A stretch of 55,028 nt of DNA from a virus. Below are positions 23,521-33,269 of this stretch, one piece after another. The stretch lies in IMG/VR virus record IMGVR_UViG_3300025832_000011, positions 1-55,028 of that record. The stretch is one strand, 5' to 3'. The position numbers and the translations under genes were made by a program. Each line of letters opens with the position of its first letter. The first letter of the stretch is position 1. The notes under the pieces were generated by a model. It had not been told where the DNA came from. It did no database searches and saw only the letters and a program-made list of their open reading frames with translations.

Positions 23521-24375
23521 TTATGTGTGGTTGTTCTTCCCTACTGGATTGACCAGTGGAATCAAATGGTGTCCGCCGTAGTTTACCGCATTGTTGTGGA
23601 CATCCCGGCAGCCTGCAAGGTTATGGGGGCAACCCAGATACACATCCACAGCCCCACCGTCCGTGAAGTCGTGCAGCGCAGCGTTGGTCGTGACCACAGT
23701 GTCCGAGACGATGGTATGTATCGTCCGATACTCTCTGCCGTTGACCGAGTCCCACTCGATCAAGCCACCAATGTAGTTGGCCGTATCGTTGGACCCGTTC
23801 CAGCCTGCGGAGAGCGTCACCACGTTGCCTACTGCGGTCGCAGTGGCCGAGGACTCAGCGGCAGCCTTGTCGGCCCCACAGCGCGTGCCATAGAGAGCCA
23901 GAGGGCACGGCCACTGGAAGTGCTGACGCAGACCTACGCGCTTCATGCCTGCTTGTGCGTTGTTGCATGTCAGGATCGAAGATGGGCCGTTCCTGCGGCT
24001 CTCCAATACGGAGCCTGTCCAGACCACGGGAAACATAGAGCCTGTCTCGAAGCCTACCGGATCGTCGGGGTTGGGGAGGTGCCCCTGCCGGATGATCAAC
24101 GTGACCACTCGACCGGGAGGAAAGATGCGGAACAGTTCGGCGATCTCGCAGTTCAACGGAACCTTGACCGACATATCCAGACCTTCCCCGCGCCCTTCGG
24201 TCTTCACGTTGTCGCGTTCAATGGCGATAGGTTCATAGATGACCCCATCGTACCCGAAAGACTGTTCTGCATTGGTGTAAGACACGATCCGGCCAGCGTT
24301 GTCGCCGTACTGGAACAGGTACAGTTCAATGGGCTGCCCCCGGTCCACACTGGTTTCATAGTCGTTGATCGACAT
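23521..24375 (-). CDS. Tail hub protein, BR0599/DUF2163 type
   Basis: A 284-residue protein matching the BR0599/DUF2163 family found in gene transfer agents and siphophages. The C-terminal half has the conserved cysteine pattern CPLALYGTRC ... GCPHNLAGC and then HNNAVNYGG. In lambda gpL-type tip proteins a comparable cysteine cluster binds an iron-sulfur cluster, so the same is likely here. It would form the hub ring between the distal tail protein and the tip. Confidence 0.8.
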   Translation of the reverse strand: MSINDYETSVDRGQPIELYLFQYGDNAGRIVSYTNAEQSFGYDGVIYEPIAIERDNVKTEGRGEGLDMSVKVPLNCEIAELFRIFPPGRVVTLIIRQGHLPNPDDPVGFETGSMFPVVWTGSVLESRRNGPSSILTCNNAQAGMKRVGLRQHFQWPCPLALYGTRCGADKAAAESSATATAVGNVVTLSAGWNGSNDTANYIGGLIEWDSVNGREYRTIHTIVSDTVVTTNAALHDFTDGGAVDVYLGCPHNLAGCRDVHNNAVNYGGHHLIPLVNPVGKNNHT

Positions 24376-24376
24376 A

Positions 24377-25561
24377 TTAGACTTCCGGTTCTGGTGCGTA
24401 AATGGTCTTGATGGCCATGGTGATCTCGCAGGCTGCCATTGTCAACCATTGGGCCTCTATGGTGTCTGCGTTGAAGCGGCAATAGGGGAGCCAATAAATC
24501 TTGGTCGCCTCTGTCACCGGGTTAATCCAAGCGTCCGTGAAGGTGAGGTCTGAGTCCGTGGTGCCTCCGATAGCCGTCAGCCTATTGGCTTGGTGCGTGC
24601 CGTCATCCCAGACCGCGACCATGGCCACGTAGACCGGACTGCCCCCATAGACCGTGCGGAAGTCAGACCCATCCACTCGGAACGTATTGGCCCCAGCGAT
24701 GGTGGTCTCCGATGGCGTGAACTCCCGTGACCAGATGGGGGACCAGAAGCCGTTGCGACGGCCCCTCATGCGCAGGAAGAAGTCGATGATGGCGTGGGCC
24801 TCGGTAGGCCGGAGACCGCTGAAGAGATACTGCGCCATGTAGTGCGGAGCCAGACCGTAAGGCAGGATGAAGTCCCGCCCGATGCCCACATCCAGCTTGT
24901 CGCGGTTCTGCATGAAGTTGATCTCCGGCTGACTGCGCCAGTTGGGCTTCCGCATGAACAGTTCGCGCCCCTCGAACGTCTCGCCGGGGGTGGCGTCGAA
25001 CGTCTCGACCTGCCGACCGGGGATCACCTCGAAGCGGTTGTTGGCTGTCCAGATAGTCTCGGTAGACGCGCTCACCGTGAACGTCTCGGGGAACCTCACG
25101 GGGAGGGCCTTGTGGATCACGGTGCCTGCTGGGTACGCGGTAGATATAGCCTCTTCGACCGTGGCTGTCGTGGCCGTAGTGGCCGAGATCGTCAGCAGGT
25201 CTTCATGCGTGGCCGTGGTGGCGATGATGATCCCGCCTTCCACCATCCAATCGGGTGTCGCCTCGAACGTGAGCGTGTTGCCGGAGGCCGCAGCGACCGA
25301 GGTCTGGGTGCCGAGCCACTCAGCCCGGCAGGCGATCTCTGCGCCGTGCCCAGAGGTCAAGTCAGCCCGGAGCCGTGTGATGTGATCCCGCGTCATGAGA
25401 GTCGCCATGGTGGTGGCCTGCCGTGCGGTCTGGCGCATAGCCTCTCGCTGCTCGTGGCCGTCGCGGGACTCGATGATGCTTGTCTTGAAGCTGTACTCGG
25501 ACACAACCGGATTGTTCCAGTTGGCCCGAGGGGAGAAGATCGGCGCGTTGCGTGTCAGCAT
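24377..25561 (-). CDS. Distal tail protein-like structural protein
   Basis: A 394-residue protein. The N-terminal region (YSFKTSIIESRDGHEQREAM) and the later FFLRMRGRRNGFWSPIW recall distal-tail (Dit/DUF2460-like) proteins that cap the tube and hold the hub. A Thr/Ala-rich insert (about residues 95-160) separates the two. Position between tape measure and hub fits. It overlaps the tape-measure stop by one base. Confidence 0.65.
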   Translation of the reverse strand: MLTRNAPIFSPRANWNNPVVSEYSFKTSIIESRDGHEQREAMRQTARQATTMATLMTRDHITRLRADLTSGHGAEIACRAEWLGTQTSVAAASGNTLTFEATPDWMVEGGIIIATTATHEDLLTISATTATTATVEEAISTAYPAGTVIHKALPVRFPETFTVSASTETIWTANNRFEVIPGRQVETFDATPGETFEGRELFMRKPNWRSQPEINFMQNRDKLDVGIGRDFILPYGLAPHYMAQYLFSGLRPTEAHAIIDFFLRMRGRRNGFWSPIWSREFTPSETTIAGANTFRVDGSDFRTVYGGSPVYVAMVAVWDDGTHQANRLTAIGGTTDSDLTFTDAWINPVTEATKIYWLPYCRFNADTIEAQWLTMAACEITMAIKTIYAPEPEV

Positions 25562-28500
25562 TAACCCAGAGCCGCCTTGATCTCAGTCCGTGAGCCTCGG
25601 ATCGTGTTGACCAGAACCTCTTGTCCCATGGGGGACGAGAGCGCACGGCTGAGCACTTCCTCGGGGTCGAACGTGTTGATGATGGTAGTGCCGCCCTTGG
25701 GCTGCGCTGGTGCCGCAGCACCCCCACCGTTGAGCATGTGGCGCGGGTCATCCCGTGTCAGCATCTCTTCGCCTTGCTCCGCAATGATTGGCACCTCGCC
25801 GGGGCGCAGGCCGATCATGCCGCCTTGGTGGTAGCGTGCCGCGCCTGCGAACATAGCGGGGCTGACCTGCCGTGTGCTGTTGCCGGAGCCTGCCCTGCTG
25901 CTGCCGATCAAGCCGCCCGTGTGCGCCGTACCGATGCCGATCAGGGAACCAAAGCTGGTACCTCCGAAGGCTGCCCGGAGAGCGTTGAAGATCGCCTGCT
26001 TGATGATCATCTGAGCGATCTGGATCAGGAAGTCGGAGGCAAACTTGAGGAAGGCGTCACGGGCTGCTTCACCCACGGACTGACCTTCAGCCACAGACTG
26101 AGCGAACGTGTCGAACGCGGACGCCAGACCGTTGAGGAACAGGTCTCCCACACGATCCCATTGCAGGTAAGCGTTCTTGGCCTCGGTGCCGAAGTTCTGC
26201 GTTTCCAGCTTGGCTGTTTGCAACTTCTGGATCGCCGCGTCAGCCTCGGAGCCACCAACAGCAGACCAGAGTTTCTGGGAGTTCTCGATAGCGGCCAACA
26301 GTTCGGCATTGATCTCGCCGATCTTCAGCTTCAGGTTCTCTTCCTGTTCGAGATCGCCTTGGCCCTTGGCGAGTTCAATCTGCTGCACCAGAGCAGCCCG
26401 TTGGCTCAAGAGGTTGTTGACCTCTTCCTCTGATTTCTTAGCAGCTTCGCTCGCTGTGACTGAGTTCTCTTTCGCCTTCTCAAGGTCAAACAAAGCTGCC
26501 GTCTGCTGCTTAATCTGTTCCAGTTCTGCGGTCGAGATATTCGGGTCCGCTTCCTTAGCCGCCCGGATAGCCTCTTCGATAGCGGCCTGCCGCTCCTTGC
26601 CTTGGTTGATCAACTCCTGCTGGGACAAAGCGAAAGTGCCGTCCGCGAGCCGTCCGTCCGTGGCTGCCTGCTCCGTAGCTGCCAGCTTGGCTGCTTCTTC
26701 TGCGGCCTTCTTGGTCGCTTCGATCTGTTTCTGGCGAGCGTCGACCACGGACTCTTGCACGCTGAGTTCCGTCTCGGAGATGCCGACCTTGCGCTGCGCC
26801 CAAGCGATCACTTCTTCCCGTGTCTTACCTTCGAGGATCGAGCGGTTCGCATTGATCTGGCCTGCGCCTAGGCTCTGGGAAGTCGGGGTTCCGGGGGCTG
26901 AGCCGATCAGGCTGGCTGCGCCTCCCGGCCCAAGGAAGTGCGAGAGGTACAGGTTCGCATCGTTGATCGCCACCCCTGCGGAGCGGAGATGCTTTGCGTT
27001 CTCTTGCAGGTAAAACTGGACCATCTGACGGCTGATCCCAGCATCCTTACGGAGTTCGAGGATCGCCGCGTTCGACATGCCCGTGGCGGCACCGGGGAAA
27101 TACTGCTTGAACATCCGCAGCCATGTGGACTCGATGAACTGTCCGAGACCTGTCGCGGATGATTTCGGGTTCTTGGCGTTGGGATCGCCACCAGATTCAA
27201 CACCGATGATCCGGTCAACGAGGGAGCCACCAACAAAATCGTTGTCCAGAGCGGTCTGCGCCCCGGCTGCGGCCTTCATAGCCTTCTCGACATCGGTCAT
27301 ATTGGTCGCCAGATCAATGGCCGTTGCCAGCATGTTTTCGAGGGCTTTGGATTCTTCGAGGTAATCCAGTTCACGTCCGATACCGGGGATCGAAGACTGA
27401 ATCTCTTTCAAAGCCGCATCGAACTTAGCAGCCGTTTCGGAGGCTGTCTCCATCCCTGCTGCCGACTCCTTGAGCGTGCCGTTCAGTTCTGCCAAAGCTG
27501 CTTCTTGCTCTTCGACCGAGCCTGTCATTGCTTGGATGATAAGGTTCAGCCTACGTACAGCAGCGGCTTTGTTTTCGATGTCCTTGGCAGCCGTGAGAAG
27601 CCCTTCCGCGTACCTGCGGTTGGCTTCGTTTCCATCGTTGAACTTCTCTGCGGTGTCGTCAATCGCGTCCGCCAGATCGGACATCTCAAGTTCGCCACGG
27701 TTGACGGCCCCTACGATCTTGTCGATCTCTGCAACGAACTCCTTAGAAGCCCCTGAACCCAGCCCCAGCTTTGCGAATATGCTGACGCCGCCCTGACCGT
27801 CTTCAATGTCGTTGAATGTCTTTACTGCATCCTTGAAACTGTCTTCCAGTTCGCGCAGGTTGCGACGGACATCCGTGAGTTTAAGGCTCTTGATGATCTT
27901 CTCGCCGAACTTCTCGACGTTCCGGCCCGCCGCGTCATAGGTGTTCTTGACCTGATCAACGATACGCTCGTGCTCGATCATGGCTTCCGTGGCGCTGGTG
28001 CCCGAGGTGGCCCAGAGCGCGATACCCGCGCCGATGGCTGCGACCAACAGGCCGAGGCCCGTGGTGGACAAGAGGGTCAGCAAGGCCACACGCACTCTGT
28101 TCACGGCACCCGCGAGGATTGTCATCTTCCCGGAAGCCCCAGCGGCAGCGTTGCCTGTGAGCGACACGCCCTTCGCAGCGTCTATCGAAGCCCGACCCAC
28201 GTCGCGCATCCCGTTAGCAATAGCAATGACTATCGGAGTGAATTTCAACCCGGCAAAACCTGCAAGAACCGTGAAGAAGAACTGGAAGTTCTCGATGGCA
28301 AAAGAGACTGTCCGCACCACCCCGGCCAGTGCCGAAGATACCCGAGCCGCGAAGTCTTGGAAGTCCGCAGACTTCAAGGTCACGACCAGCGTGTCTACCA
28401 TGTCGGTGAAGGCGTCGAGGAACCCAGCTTCGCCAAACCGGAGCAGGGCTTCAAACGCTTCGTTGGACAGTTTACCCAAAGACGCGGATGTGGACGACAA

Positions 28501-30591
28501 GGCGTCAGCCAGACCGGGGCCGAACCGCTTCTGAAGTTCTTCAGCAAACGGCAGCAGAGCGTCAGAGGTGACTTCTCCCTGCTCCATCATCTTGATCAGT
28601 TCGGCTGTACCAACACCCAGACCATCGGCCATGAGTCGGATCGCGCCGGGGAGCCTATCGCCCAACTGCTGACGAAGTTCTTCCATCTGGACCGCGCCTT
28701 TTGACACAATTTGTGTCAGGGCGGTGAAGACTCCAGCCATCTCTTCGGTGGAGTTTTTGTTGACCCGAGCGGACTCAGCAACGGCTGTGAAAATCTTGCG
28801 CGTGGCCTCACCTTCGAGGCGCGTGTTCTGCGTGGCGATGGAGAACTTCGAATACTCTGTCGCCAGCACACCGAACTGGATGCCAAGCCGATCAGCCGAG
28901 CGCCGCAGGAAGTCGAGTTCCTGTGCAGCAAGAGCCGTGTCGCCGCCCGTGGCGACCGTCAGACGGGCCTGAGCAGCCTCAAGCTGCTGGTAGGCGTCCA
29001 CAGTGCCCTTGAGGGTCTGGATGACCGCAAACAGGCCACCATAGGCAGCCACGAGGGACAGAACCTCGCCACGGATACGCTGAAGCAGACCGAGGGACTT
29101 GCGGTTGTCGCCATAGAACTGCCGATAGGCGTCGGCCAGACGGCCACCAGATGCAGCCCCCTTGTCGTTGGCCGCTGCTGCCCGGCCTGCCGCGCTCTCG
29201 TACCGTGTCATCGCCCCGGCAGCTTTGGTGGACTCGGTGTAGATGCGGCTCAAGGCCGCTTGGTTCTCACGAGCCTCTTGGGCGTTGCGCCCGAGGGCTG
29301 CTGTCGTCCGGGTCAGGATCGCTTGGAAGCGGGCCTGAGTCCCATTGATGCTTTCGATGTCTTGGCCCGTGTCACGGTAGGCGCGGCCCATGAGTTCCAG
29401 AGCCTCCCGCTGCTGGATATACTCCTGCTTCGCTGAAGCCCCTGCCGTCTTGGTCCGAGCGAACGCTTCGGCCATCTCCCGAGTGGGGACGCCAACCTTG
29501 CCGATGGCGGTTGCCAGCGTCGTGGCTTCCTTGCTCAGGTTGATGTACTCACGCTTGGCTTCCAAGGTGCTGCGCTTCTGATCTTGGAGCGCGGATGTCA
29601 GCTTGCCGAAAGACTGGCCGGACAGAGACCCGAGGGCCGCGTCGGCCTTGCCTGCTGCCTGTGCCAGTTCGACATAGTTGTCTTCGGCTTTATCAATCGC
29701 CTGCTGCTGTGATTGGATCGTCTTGGTGGCACCAGCGACCTTGCTTTGCAGCTTGCCTTGTTCCCGGCCCAGAGCGGCTGACTGCGCTGACACAGCGGTC
29801 AGGTTGTCTTTGATCTGGCCGAGCACCTTCTCCTGCCGGGCAACGGTGCCCGCAGCCCTCTCGGACTGTCCTGCGAAGATCGCCATGGCCGAGCCTGCTG
29901 CCCGTACCTGACCGCCGATCTCGCCGTATTCCGTGGTCAGCTTGTTCAGCTTGCCTGACTGCCGATCAACTGAAGCAGCCGCCGCGTCAAAGGATGTCTG
30001 AAGCGTGCGGCTGGGGGCTGCTGTCGCGGAGATGCGGTCAGCCAGATCGGCATACTTGGCCTTAGCCTTATCGAGGGCTGCGCTCTGGCGTTCGATCAAT
30101 CCGGGCAGCTTTGCCTGCCGGGCAGCGAACTTGTCCTGAGCAGCGGACGCCTGATTGTACGAGGCTGCCAGTTCTTTCTGGTCTTGCTTGGTCTGCTTGA
30201 TCGCGGAGCGTTGGTTCTCAAGAGCCTTGGTGGCCCCGGCCTGCTTGGAACCGAACTTCTGGACTGCGGCACCCGTCTCTGCAAGCTGTGCTTCTAGCGC
30301 GGCTGCATCCTGCTTGGTGCCGTCGAGGGCCTTCTCCAAGCGGGTCAGTTCGCCTTCGGCTGAGCGGAGTTCTTTTTCCAACTTCCCGGCGATGTCGAGG
30401 CCACCGAGGTTCTTCTGAAGATTGGAAATGGCAGCGCCAAGCTGACCTAGGGAGGATTCAGTCTTGTTGGCGCTGCCATCCACGCCCTTGGAGGCGTTGG
30501 TGAAGTCATCGAGCGCGGCTGTGATCTGGTCGAGGACCTTCTTTGCCTCGTCCTTCGCGCTGATTACTAGATCGACATTCCTGCGAGCCAT
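25561..30591 (-). CDS. Tape measure protein with lytic transglycosylase domain
   Basis: A 1676-residue protein. Roughly residues 1-480 are Ala/Gln/Lys-rich coiled coil. A tape-measure N-terminal type domain follows (ATGGDTALAAQELDFLRRSA to QLGDRLPGAIRLMADGLG, about 530-660). Hydrophobic segments lie near 790-865 (LLSTTGLGLLVAAIGAGIAL). An SLT transglycosylase-like domain at about 1120-1270 (IIGVESGGDPNAKN, then SATGLGQF) has a probable catalytic Glu near 1130. At about 0.15 nm per residue the length predicts a tail of around 250 nm. The SLT domain would open peptidoglycan during DNA entry. Confidence 0.92.
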   Translation of the reverse strand: MARRNVDLVISAKDEAKKVLDQITAALDDFTNASKGVDGSANKTESSLGQLGAAISNLQKNLGGLDIAGKLEKELRSAEGELTRLEKALDGTKQDAAALEAQLAETGAAVQKFGSKQAGATKALENQRSAIKQTKQDQKELAASYNQASAAQDKFAARQAKLPGLIERQSAALDKAKAKYADLADRISATAAPSRTLQTSFDAAAASVDRQSGKLNKLTTEYGEIGGQVRAAGSAMAIFAGQSERAAGTVARQEKVLGQIKDNLTAVSAQSAALGREQGKLQSKVAGATKTIQSQQQAIDKAEDNYVELAQAAGKADAALGSLSGQSFGKLTSALQDQKRSTLEAKREYINLSKEATTLATAIGKVGVPTREMAEAFARTKTAGASAKQEYIQQREALELMGRAYRDTGQDIESINGTQARFQAILTRTTAALGRNAQEARENQAALSRIYTESTKAAGAMTRYESAAGRAAAANDKGAASGGRLADAYRQFYGDNRKSLGLLQRIRGEVLSLVAAYGGLFAVIQTLKGTVDAYQQLEAAQARLTVATGGDTALAAQELDFLRRSADRLGIQFGVLATEYSKFSIATQNTRLEGEATRKIFTAVAESARVNKNSTEEMAGVFTALTQIVSKGAVQMEELRQQLGDRLPGAIRLMADGLGVGTAELIKMMEQGEVTSDALLPFAEELQKRFGPGLADALSSTSASLGKLSNEAFEALLRFGEAGFLDAFTDMVDTLVVTLKSADFQDFAARVSSALAGVVRTVSFAIENFQFFFTVLAGFAGLKFTPIVIAIANGMRDVGRASIDAAKGVSLTGNAAAGASGKMTILAGAVNRVRVALLTLLSTTGLGLLVAAIGAGIALWATSGTSATEAMIEHERIVDQVKNTYDAAGRNVEKFGEKIIKSLKLTDVRRNLRELEDSFKDAVKTFNDIEDGQGGVSIFAKLGLGSGASKEFVAEIDKIVGAVNRGELEMSDLADAIDDTAEKFNDGNEANRRYAEGLLTAAKDIENKAAAVRRLNLIIQAMTGSVEEQEAALAELNGTLKESAAGMETASETAAKFDAALKEIQSSIPGIGRELDYLEESKALENMLATAIDLATNMTDVEKAMKAAAGAQTALDNDFVGGSLVDRIIGVESGGDPNAKNPKSSATGLGQFIESTWLRMFKQYFPGAATGMSNAAILELRKDAGISRQMVQFYLQENAKHLRSAGVAINDANLYLSHFLGPGGAASLIGSAPGTPTSQSLGAGQINANRSILEGKTREEVIAWAQRKVGISETELSVQESVVDARQKQIEATKKAAEEAAKLAATEQAATDGRLADGTFALSQQELINQGKERQAAIEEAIRAAKEADPNISTAELEQIKQQTAALFDLEKAKENSVTASEAAKKSEEEVNNLLSQRAALVQQIELAKGQGDLEQEENLKLKIGEINAELLAAIENSQKLWSAVGGSEADAAIQKLQTAKLETQNFGTEAKNAYLQWDRVGDLFLNGLASAFDTFAQSVAEGQSVGEAARDAFLKFASDFLIQIAQMIIKQAIFNALRAAFGGTSFGSLIGIGTAHTGGLIGSSRAGSGNSTRQVSPAMFAGAARYHQGGMIGLRPGEVPIIAEQGEEMLTRDDPRHMLNGGGAAAPAQPKGGTTIINTFDPEEVLSRALSSPMGQEVLVNTIRGSRTEIKAALG

Positions 30592-31292
30592 TTACTGTTC
30601 CTTGCCGAATAGACCCTTCCGGGGTGTGACCTGCACGTTAAGCTGTTTTGTCATCTTTGAAAACTCCCCCCGTGCGGGCTTCGAAAGTAGGGAGTGTACG
30701 GCAAGTCGAATAAGCTGGCTCTCGGTTATGATTTTGTTGTTCTGTCTTTCTTCGACAAGAGCCGCCTCGTCTCCGAGACGGCCCAAGGGGTAGGACATTG
30801 CTTGGGGGTGGCCAGCCTCTATTAAGAGACTCGCCTGCCTTCGGATTCCCCAGTACCATTCATTGAACTCAACGGCGCTACCTCCGTCAGAACCCCAGAT
30901 ACCGCCGTTATCATTCGTCTCAGGGATTCGATCAACTTTTTTACTTCCGCCTCCGAATAGAAGGTCTCGTGGAAGATCGCTTCGATCAACTCGATCTGGA
31001 CAGGGGTCGGCAGCTTGGCAGCCAGAGCCACCATCTCGGGATCATACTCGTCTGAGGCCAGAGCGATGGCTGCTGCCACCACCTCGGGCAAGTCAGACAC
31101 GAAGGTCATGATCGCTTTCTTGGTGTCTCCTTCGAACGTGCCGTCCGTGACCTTGCCGAAGATCAGAGCCATCTCAGGCCCATAGTCTTGTGCGGCAATC
31201 ATGAGGTCGGAGCCTGAGATACCGCGAACAGTGATGTCCTGTTCGCGGTACTTGATTGTGGTCGAGTGGATTGTAATGTCGCGCAGTCCCAT
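30592..31292 (-). CDS. Tail assembly chaperone G-T frameshift fusion
   Basis: Predicted -1 frameshift product of 233 residues: 119 codons of the G frame to the slippery A-AAA-AAG, then 114 residues in the -1 frame down to 30592. The -1 frame is open over its whole length. It reads as a plausible protein upstream of the first ATG in that frame (30798), for example EFNEWYWGIRRQASLLIEAG, which would be strange for a non-coding frame. The stretch 30592-30798 is therefore read as the end of this fusion, not as a separate gene. As in lambda gpGT, the fusion would bind the tape measure and tail tube during assembly and then leave the tail. Confidence 0.75.
30822..31292 (-). CDS. Tail assembly chaperone G
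   Basis: A 156-residue, mainly helical protein (MGLRDITIHSTTIKYREQDI). It lies between the major tail protein and the tape measure, the invariant place of the gpG-type chaperone. Its middle (VVAAAIALASDEYDPEMVALAAKL) resembles tail-chaperone proteins. It is the main product; a minority of ribosomes should shift at 30936-30942 to make the longer fusion. Confidence 0.8.
   Translation of the reverse strand: MGLRDITIHSTTIKYREQDITVRGISGSDLMIAAQDYGPEMALIFGKVTDGTFEGDTKKAIMTFVSDLPEVVAAAIALASDEYDPEMVALAAKLPTPVQIELIEAIFHETFYSEAEVKKLIESLRRMITAVSGVLTEVAPLSSMNGTGESEGRRVS
30936..30942 (-). promoter_or_regulatory. Slippery heptamer A-AAA-AAG for -1 frameshifting
   Basis: On the leftward strand the zero-frame codons GTA-AAA-AAG give the heptamer A AAA AAG, the same as in E. 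coli dnaX and among the most slippery in bacteria. It occurs 119 codons into the chaperone gene, and a shift of -1 joins the T frame. Confidence 0.75.
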
Positions 31293-31304
31293 ACTCTTTT
31301 TTCC

Positions 31305-32084
31305 TTAGCTGAGTGTCGGTGTGCCGTCGCGGTAGATCGCTTCGCCAACCGTGGGTTTCAGGATTTCGAGAGCCAGCGGAATCTGCTGCCACTCGTCGCC
31401 TTTCAAGGCATAGTCCCCATTGGGTGTGATCTTCACGTAAGGCATGAAGAATACCGCATCGGCCCCCTTGGGGTTCTTGGTGACGTACATCATCGCACCC
31501 TCAACAGGCTCGGAGCCTGAGATCACACGGTCGCGGCTGGAACCAGCAACAGCGTAGGTGACTTCGATGTTCGCATCGTCAACAGCCACGATGGATGCCT
31601 CAAGGAAGGTGATGATACCGTTCAAGAGATCGACCGTGTAGTCCGTATCCTCGACCAGTGCGACCGCACCGTCCGTCTCAACAGAGAAGCCAGAAGCGTC
31701 GATGCCGAAGTAGCCAGCCGGATTGGATGACGTGATGCCCAGCTTGTAGCTGTGACCGTTCTTAATGGCCGTCAGCGTCTCGACTGCACTGGCAACGGAT
31801 GCCTGCGTGACAACGCTGTCAGAACCGAAGAAGAACAGCGCGACGTTCTTCGGGTCGATGTTGTCCGTGGTCAGCGACCCGGTACGGTTGACTTCCAGAG
31901 GTACGGAGTCATCTTTTTCACGGATGCCTTCGTCAGAGGAATAGTGATCCAGAGTTTCGGACTCAATGGTCAGCGAGAACTCAGGGGTGTTACCGATGTA
32001 GAAGAAGCCATCCGGCGTCTGCGTCCCGGTCTTGAAGCGAGCGAAGTGAACCTGACCACGCCCGAGGGTATAATTGTTAGCCAT
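31305..32084 (-). CDS. Major tail tube protein
   Basis: A 259-residue beta-rich protein starting MANNYTLGRGQVHFARF after AGGAAAGGTC. Features such as GNTPEFSLTIESETLDHYSS and EVNRTGSLTTDNIDPKN fit siphophage tail tube subunits, and the gene lies directly upstream of the chaperone pair. A longer frame to 32132 lacks a ribosome-binding site. The middle (about 100-180) resembles an inserted surface domain. Confidence 0.82.
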   Translation of the reverse strand: MANNYTLGRGQVHFARFKTGTQTPDGFFYIGNTPEFSLTIESETLDHYSSDEGIREKDDSVPLEVNRTGSLTTDNIDPKNVALFFFGSDSVVTQASVASAVETLTAIKNGHSYKLGITSSNPAGYFGIDASGFSVETDGAVALVEDTDYTVDLLNGIITFLEASIVAVDDANIEVTYAVAGSSRDRVISGSEPVEGAMMYVTKNPKGADAVFFMPYVKITPNGDYALKGDEWQQIPLALEILKPTVGEAIYRDGTPTLS

Positions 32085-32106
32085 GATGATGACCTTTCCT
32101 GCTTGG

Positions 32107-32643
32107 TTAGACCGTGTACTGGTCTGTGACATCCTCGACTATATCGAGAACAATTAGTAGCCAAAAATATGCCTTGGCTGAGATTTCATCGGGGGGCCGC
32201 ACGACCCCTGTTCCGATTGCGACCCGTGTGACTTGGTTCAAGAGGCCGAACGGGCCGTCCTCTTGCTTAGTCGCTAGGACCTTCTTGCTTTCCAAGGCCA
32301 GACACTTCTTAACATCTGCCAAGGCGACGTGCGCCGGATCGGTTGGGTTCTGCTTGTCGTCATCGACAAAGCCCTGAACCATTAACTCCCACCCACCGTA
32401 GCTGTAACCGGAGCCTTCAGGTGGGGGTATTTGATCGAGAGGGATGGGGCTTTCGAGAACGGAGAGCATAGGGATAGGATCGCCCTCGCCGAATACGGCA
32501 CGTCCACGAAAAACCCGGTTGTCCTCGGAGCCTTCCGCACCGGAGAAGTCCATGACGTAACCTTCTGCCGGAGTAATCCCCCGCAGGGTCTCACACATGC
32601 GCTTCATGATCTCCAACCGGAGCGGGCTTGTAATGGTGGCCAT
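32107..32643 (-). CDS. Putative tail terminator protein
   Basis: A 178-residue protein. LRLEIMKRMCETLRGI at the start, the middle GWELMVQGFVDDD and the end FWLLIVLDIVEDVTD give the alpha/beta pattern of tail terminator (gpU-like) proteins. It lies just before the tail tube gene, where this role is expected. The terminator would cap the finished tube before joining to the head. Confidence 0.65.
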   Translation of the reverse strand: MATITSPLRLEIMKRMCETLRGITPAEGYVMDFSGAEGSEDNRVFRGRAVFGEGDPIPMLSVLESPIPLDQIPPPEGSGYSYGGWELMVQGFVDDDKQNPTDPAHVALADVKKCLALESKKVLATKQEDGPFGLLNQVTRVAIGTGVVRPPDEISAKAYFWLLIVLDIVEDVTDQYTV

Positions 32644-32644
32644 T

Positions 32645-33265
32645 CTACAACTCCAACAATCTCAGGAACTCTTCAGATAAGTCTCTTTCTATCTCAGGAA
32701 TGAGGTCGTTGGCAACGCCGTCGCCGCTGATCGCCCTGAAGACCTGATCGACCGAGGGTCCGTAGAGAACATATAGGCCCTTTGCTACTCGCCGGGCGGA
32801 TGTCTTATTCGCGAGTCTCTCGCCGGGCCGGAGCCTGATCGCTAGACCCATGTTGGCGCGGCCCAGATCGGTGGAGCCTGCTTGGCCGGGCAGCCGGATC
32901 ATGAAGGCTCTCTTCATAAAGCGGGCTTTGCCGGGGGCGACTTCCACGACCACGCCGGGCTTGCCTTCCCGTGCGTTGCTGGTCACGAACCGAGCGAGGC
33001 TGGTGGCCCTACCGCGTGCTGTGATCTTACCCTGAAGGTTGCCCGGAGACGCCATCTGTGAGACCCACAGGCCCTTACCGCCGGGGGCAACATAGGATGC
33101 GGGCAGGTTCACTTCGTCTCGGATCAGCTTAGCTGCCCGTGTGCGCTTGTTCCGCGTGATGGTGTTGATGGCTTTCGATGCAGCGCGTTTGATGTTGCCT
33201 GCCGCGTCCTTGGTGAAGTCTACCTCGGTGAGGCCGTTCACGAATACCGCAAAACTCTCTGCCAT
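32645..33265 (-). CDS. Minor tail protein Z-like / tail completion protein
   Basis: A 206-residue basic protein. The N-terminal region NIKRAASKAINTITRNKRTR and the following AAKLIRDEVNLPASYV match the pattern of minor tail protein Z (PF06763-like). The position between the connector and tail terminator genes fits a head-tail joining or tail-completion role. Confidence 0.7.
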   Translation of the reverse strand: MAESFAVFVNGLTEVDFTKDAAGNIKRAASKAINTITRNKRTRAAKLIRDEVNLPASYVAPGGKGLWVSQMASPGNLQGKITARGRATSLARFVTSNAREGKPGVVVEVAPGKARFMKRAFMIRLPGQAGSTDLGRANMGLAIRLRPGERLANKTSARRVAKGLYVLYGPSVDQVFRAISGDGVANDLIPEIERDLSEEFLRLLEL

Positions 33266-33269
33266 GGCG

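Noticed and set aside
30592-30798. Stand-alone 68-residue gene
   Set aside because: The same frame is open and protein-like well upstream of its first ATG and connects to the upstream gene through a slippery A-AAA-AAG; better explained as the end of a frameshift fusion.
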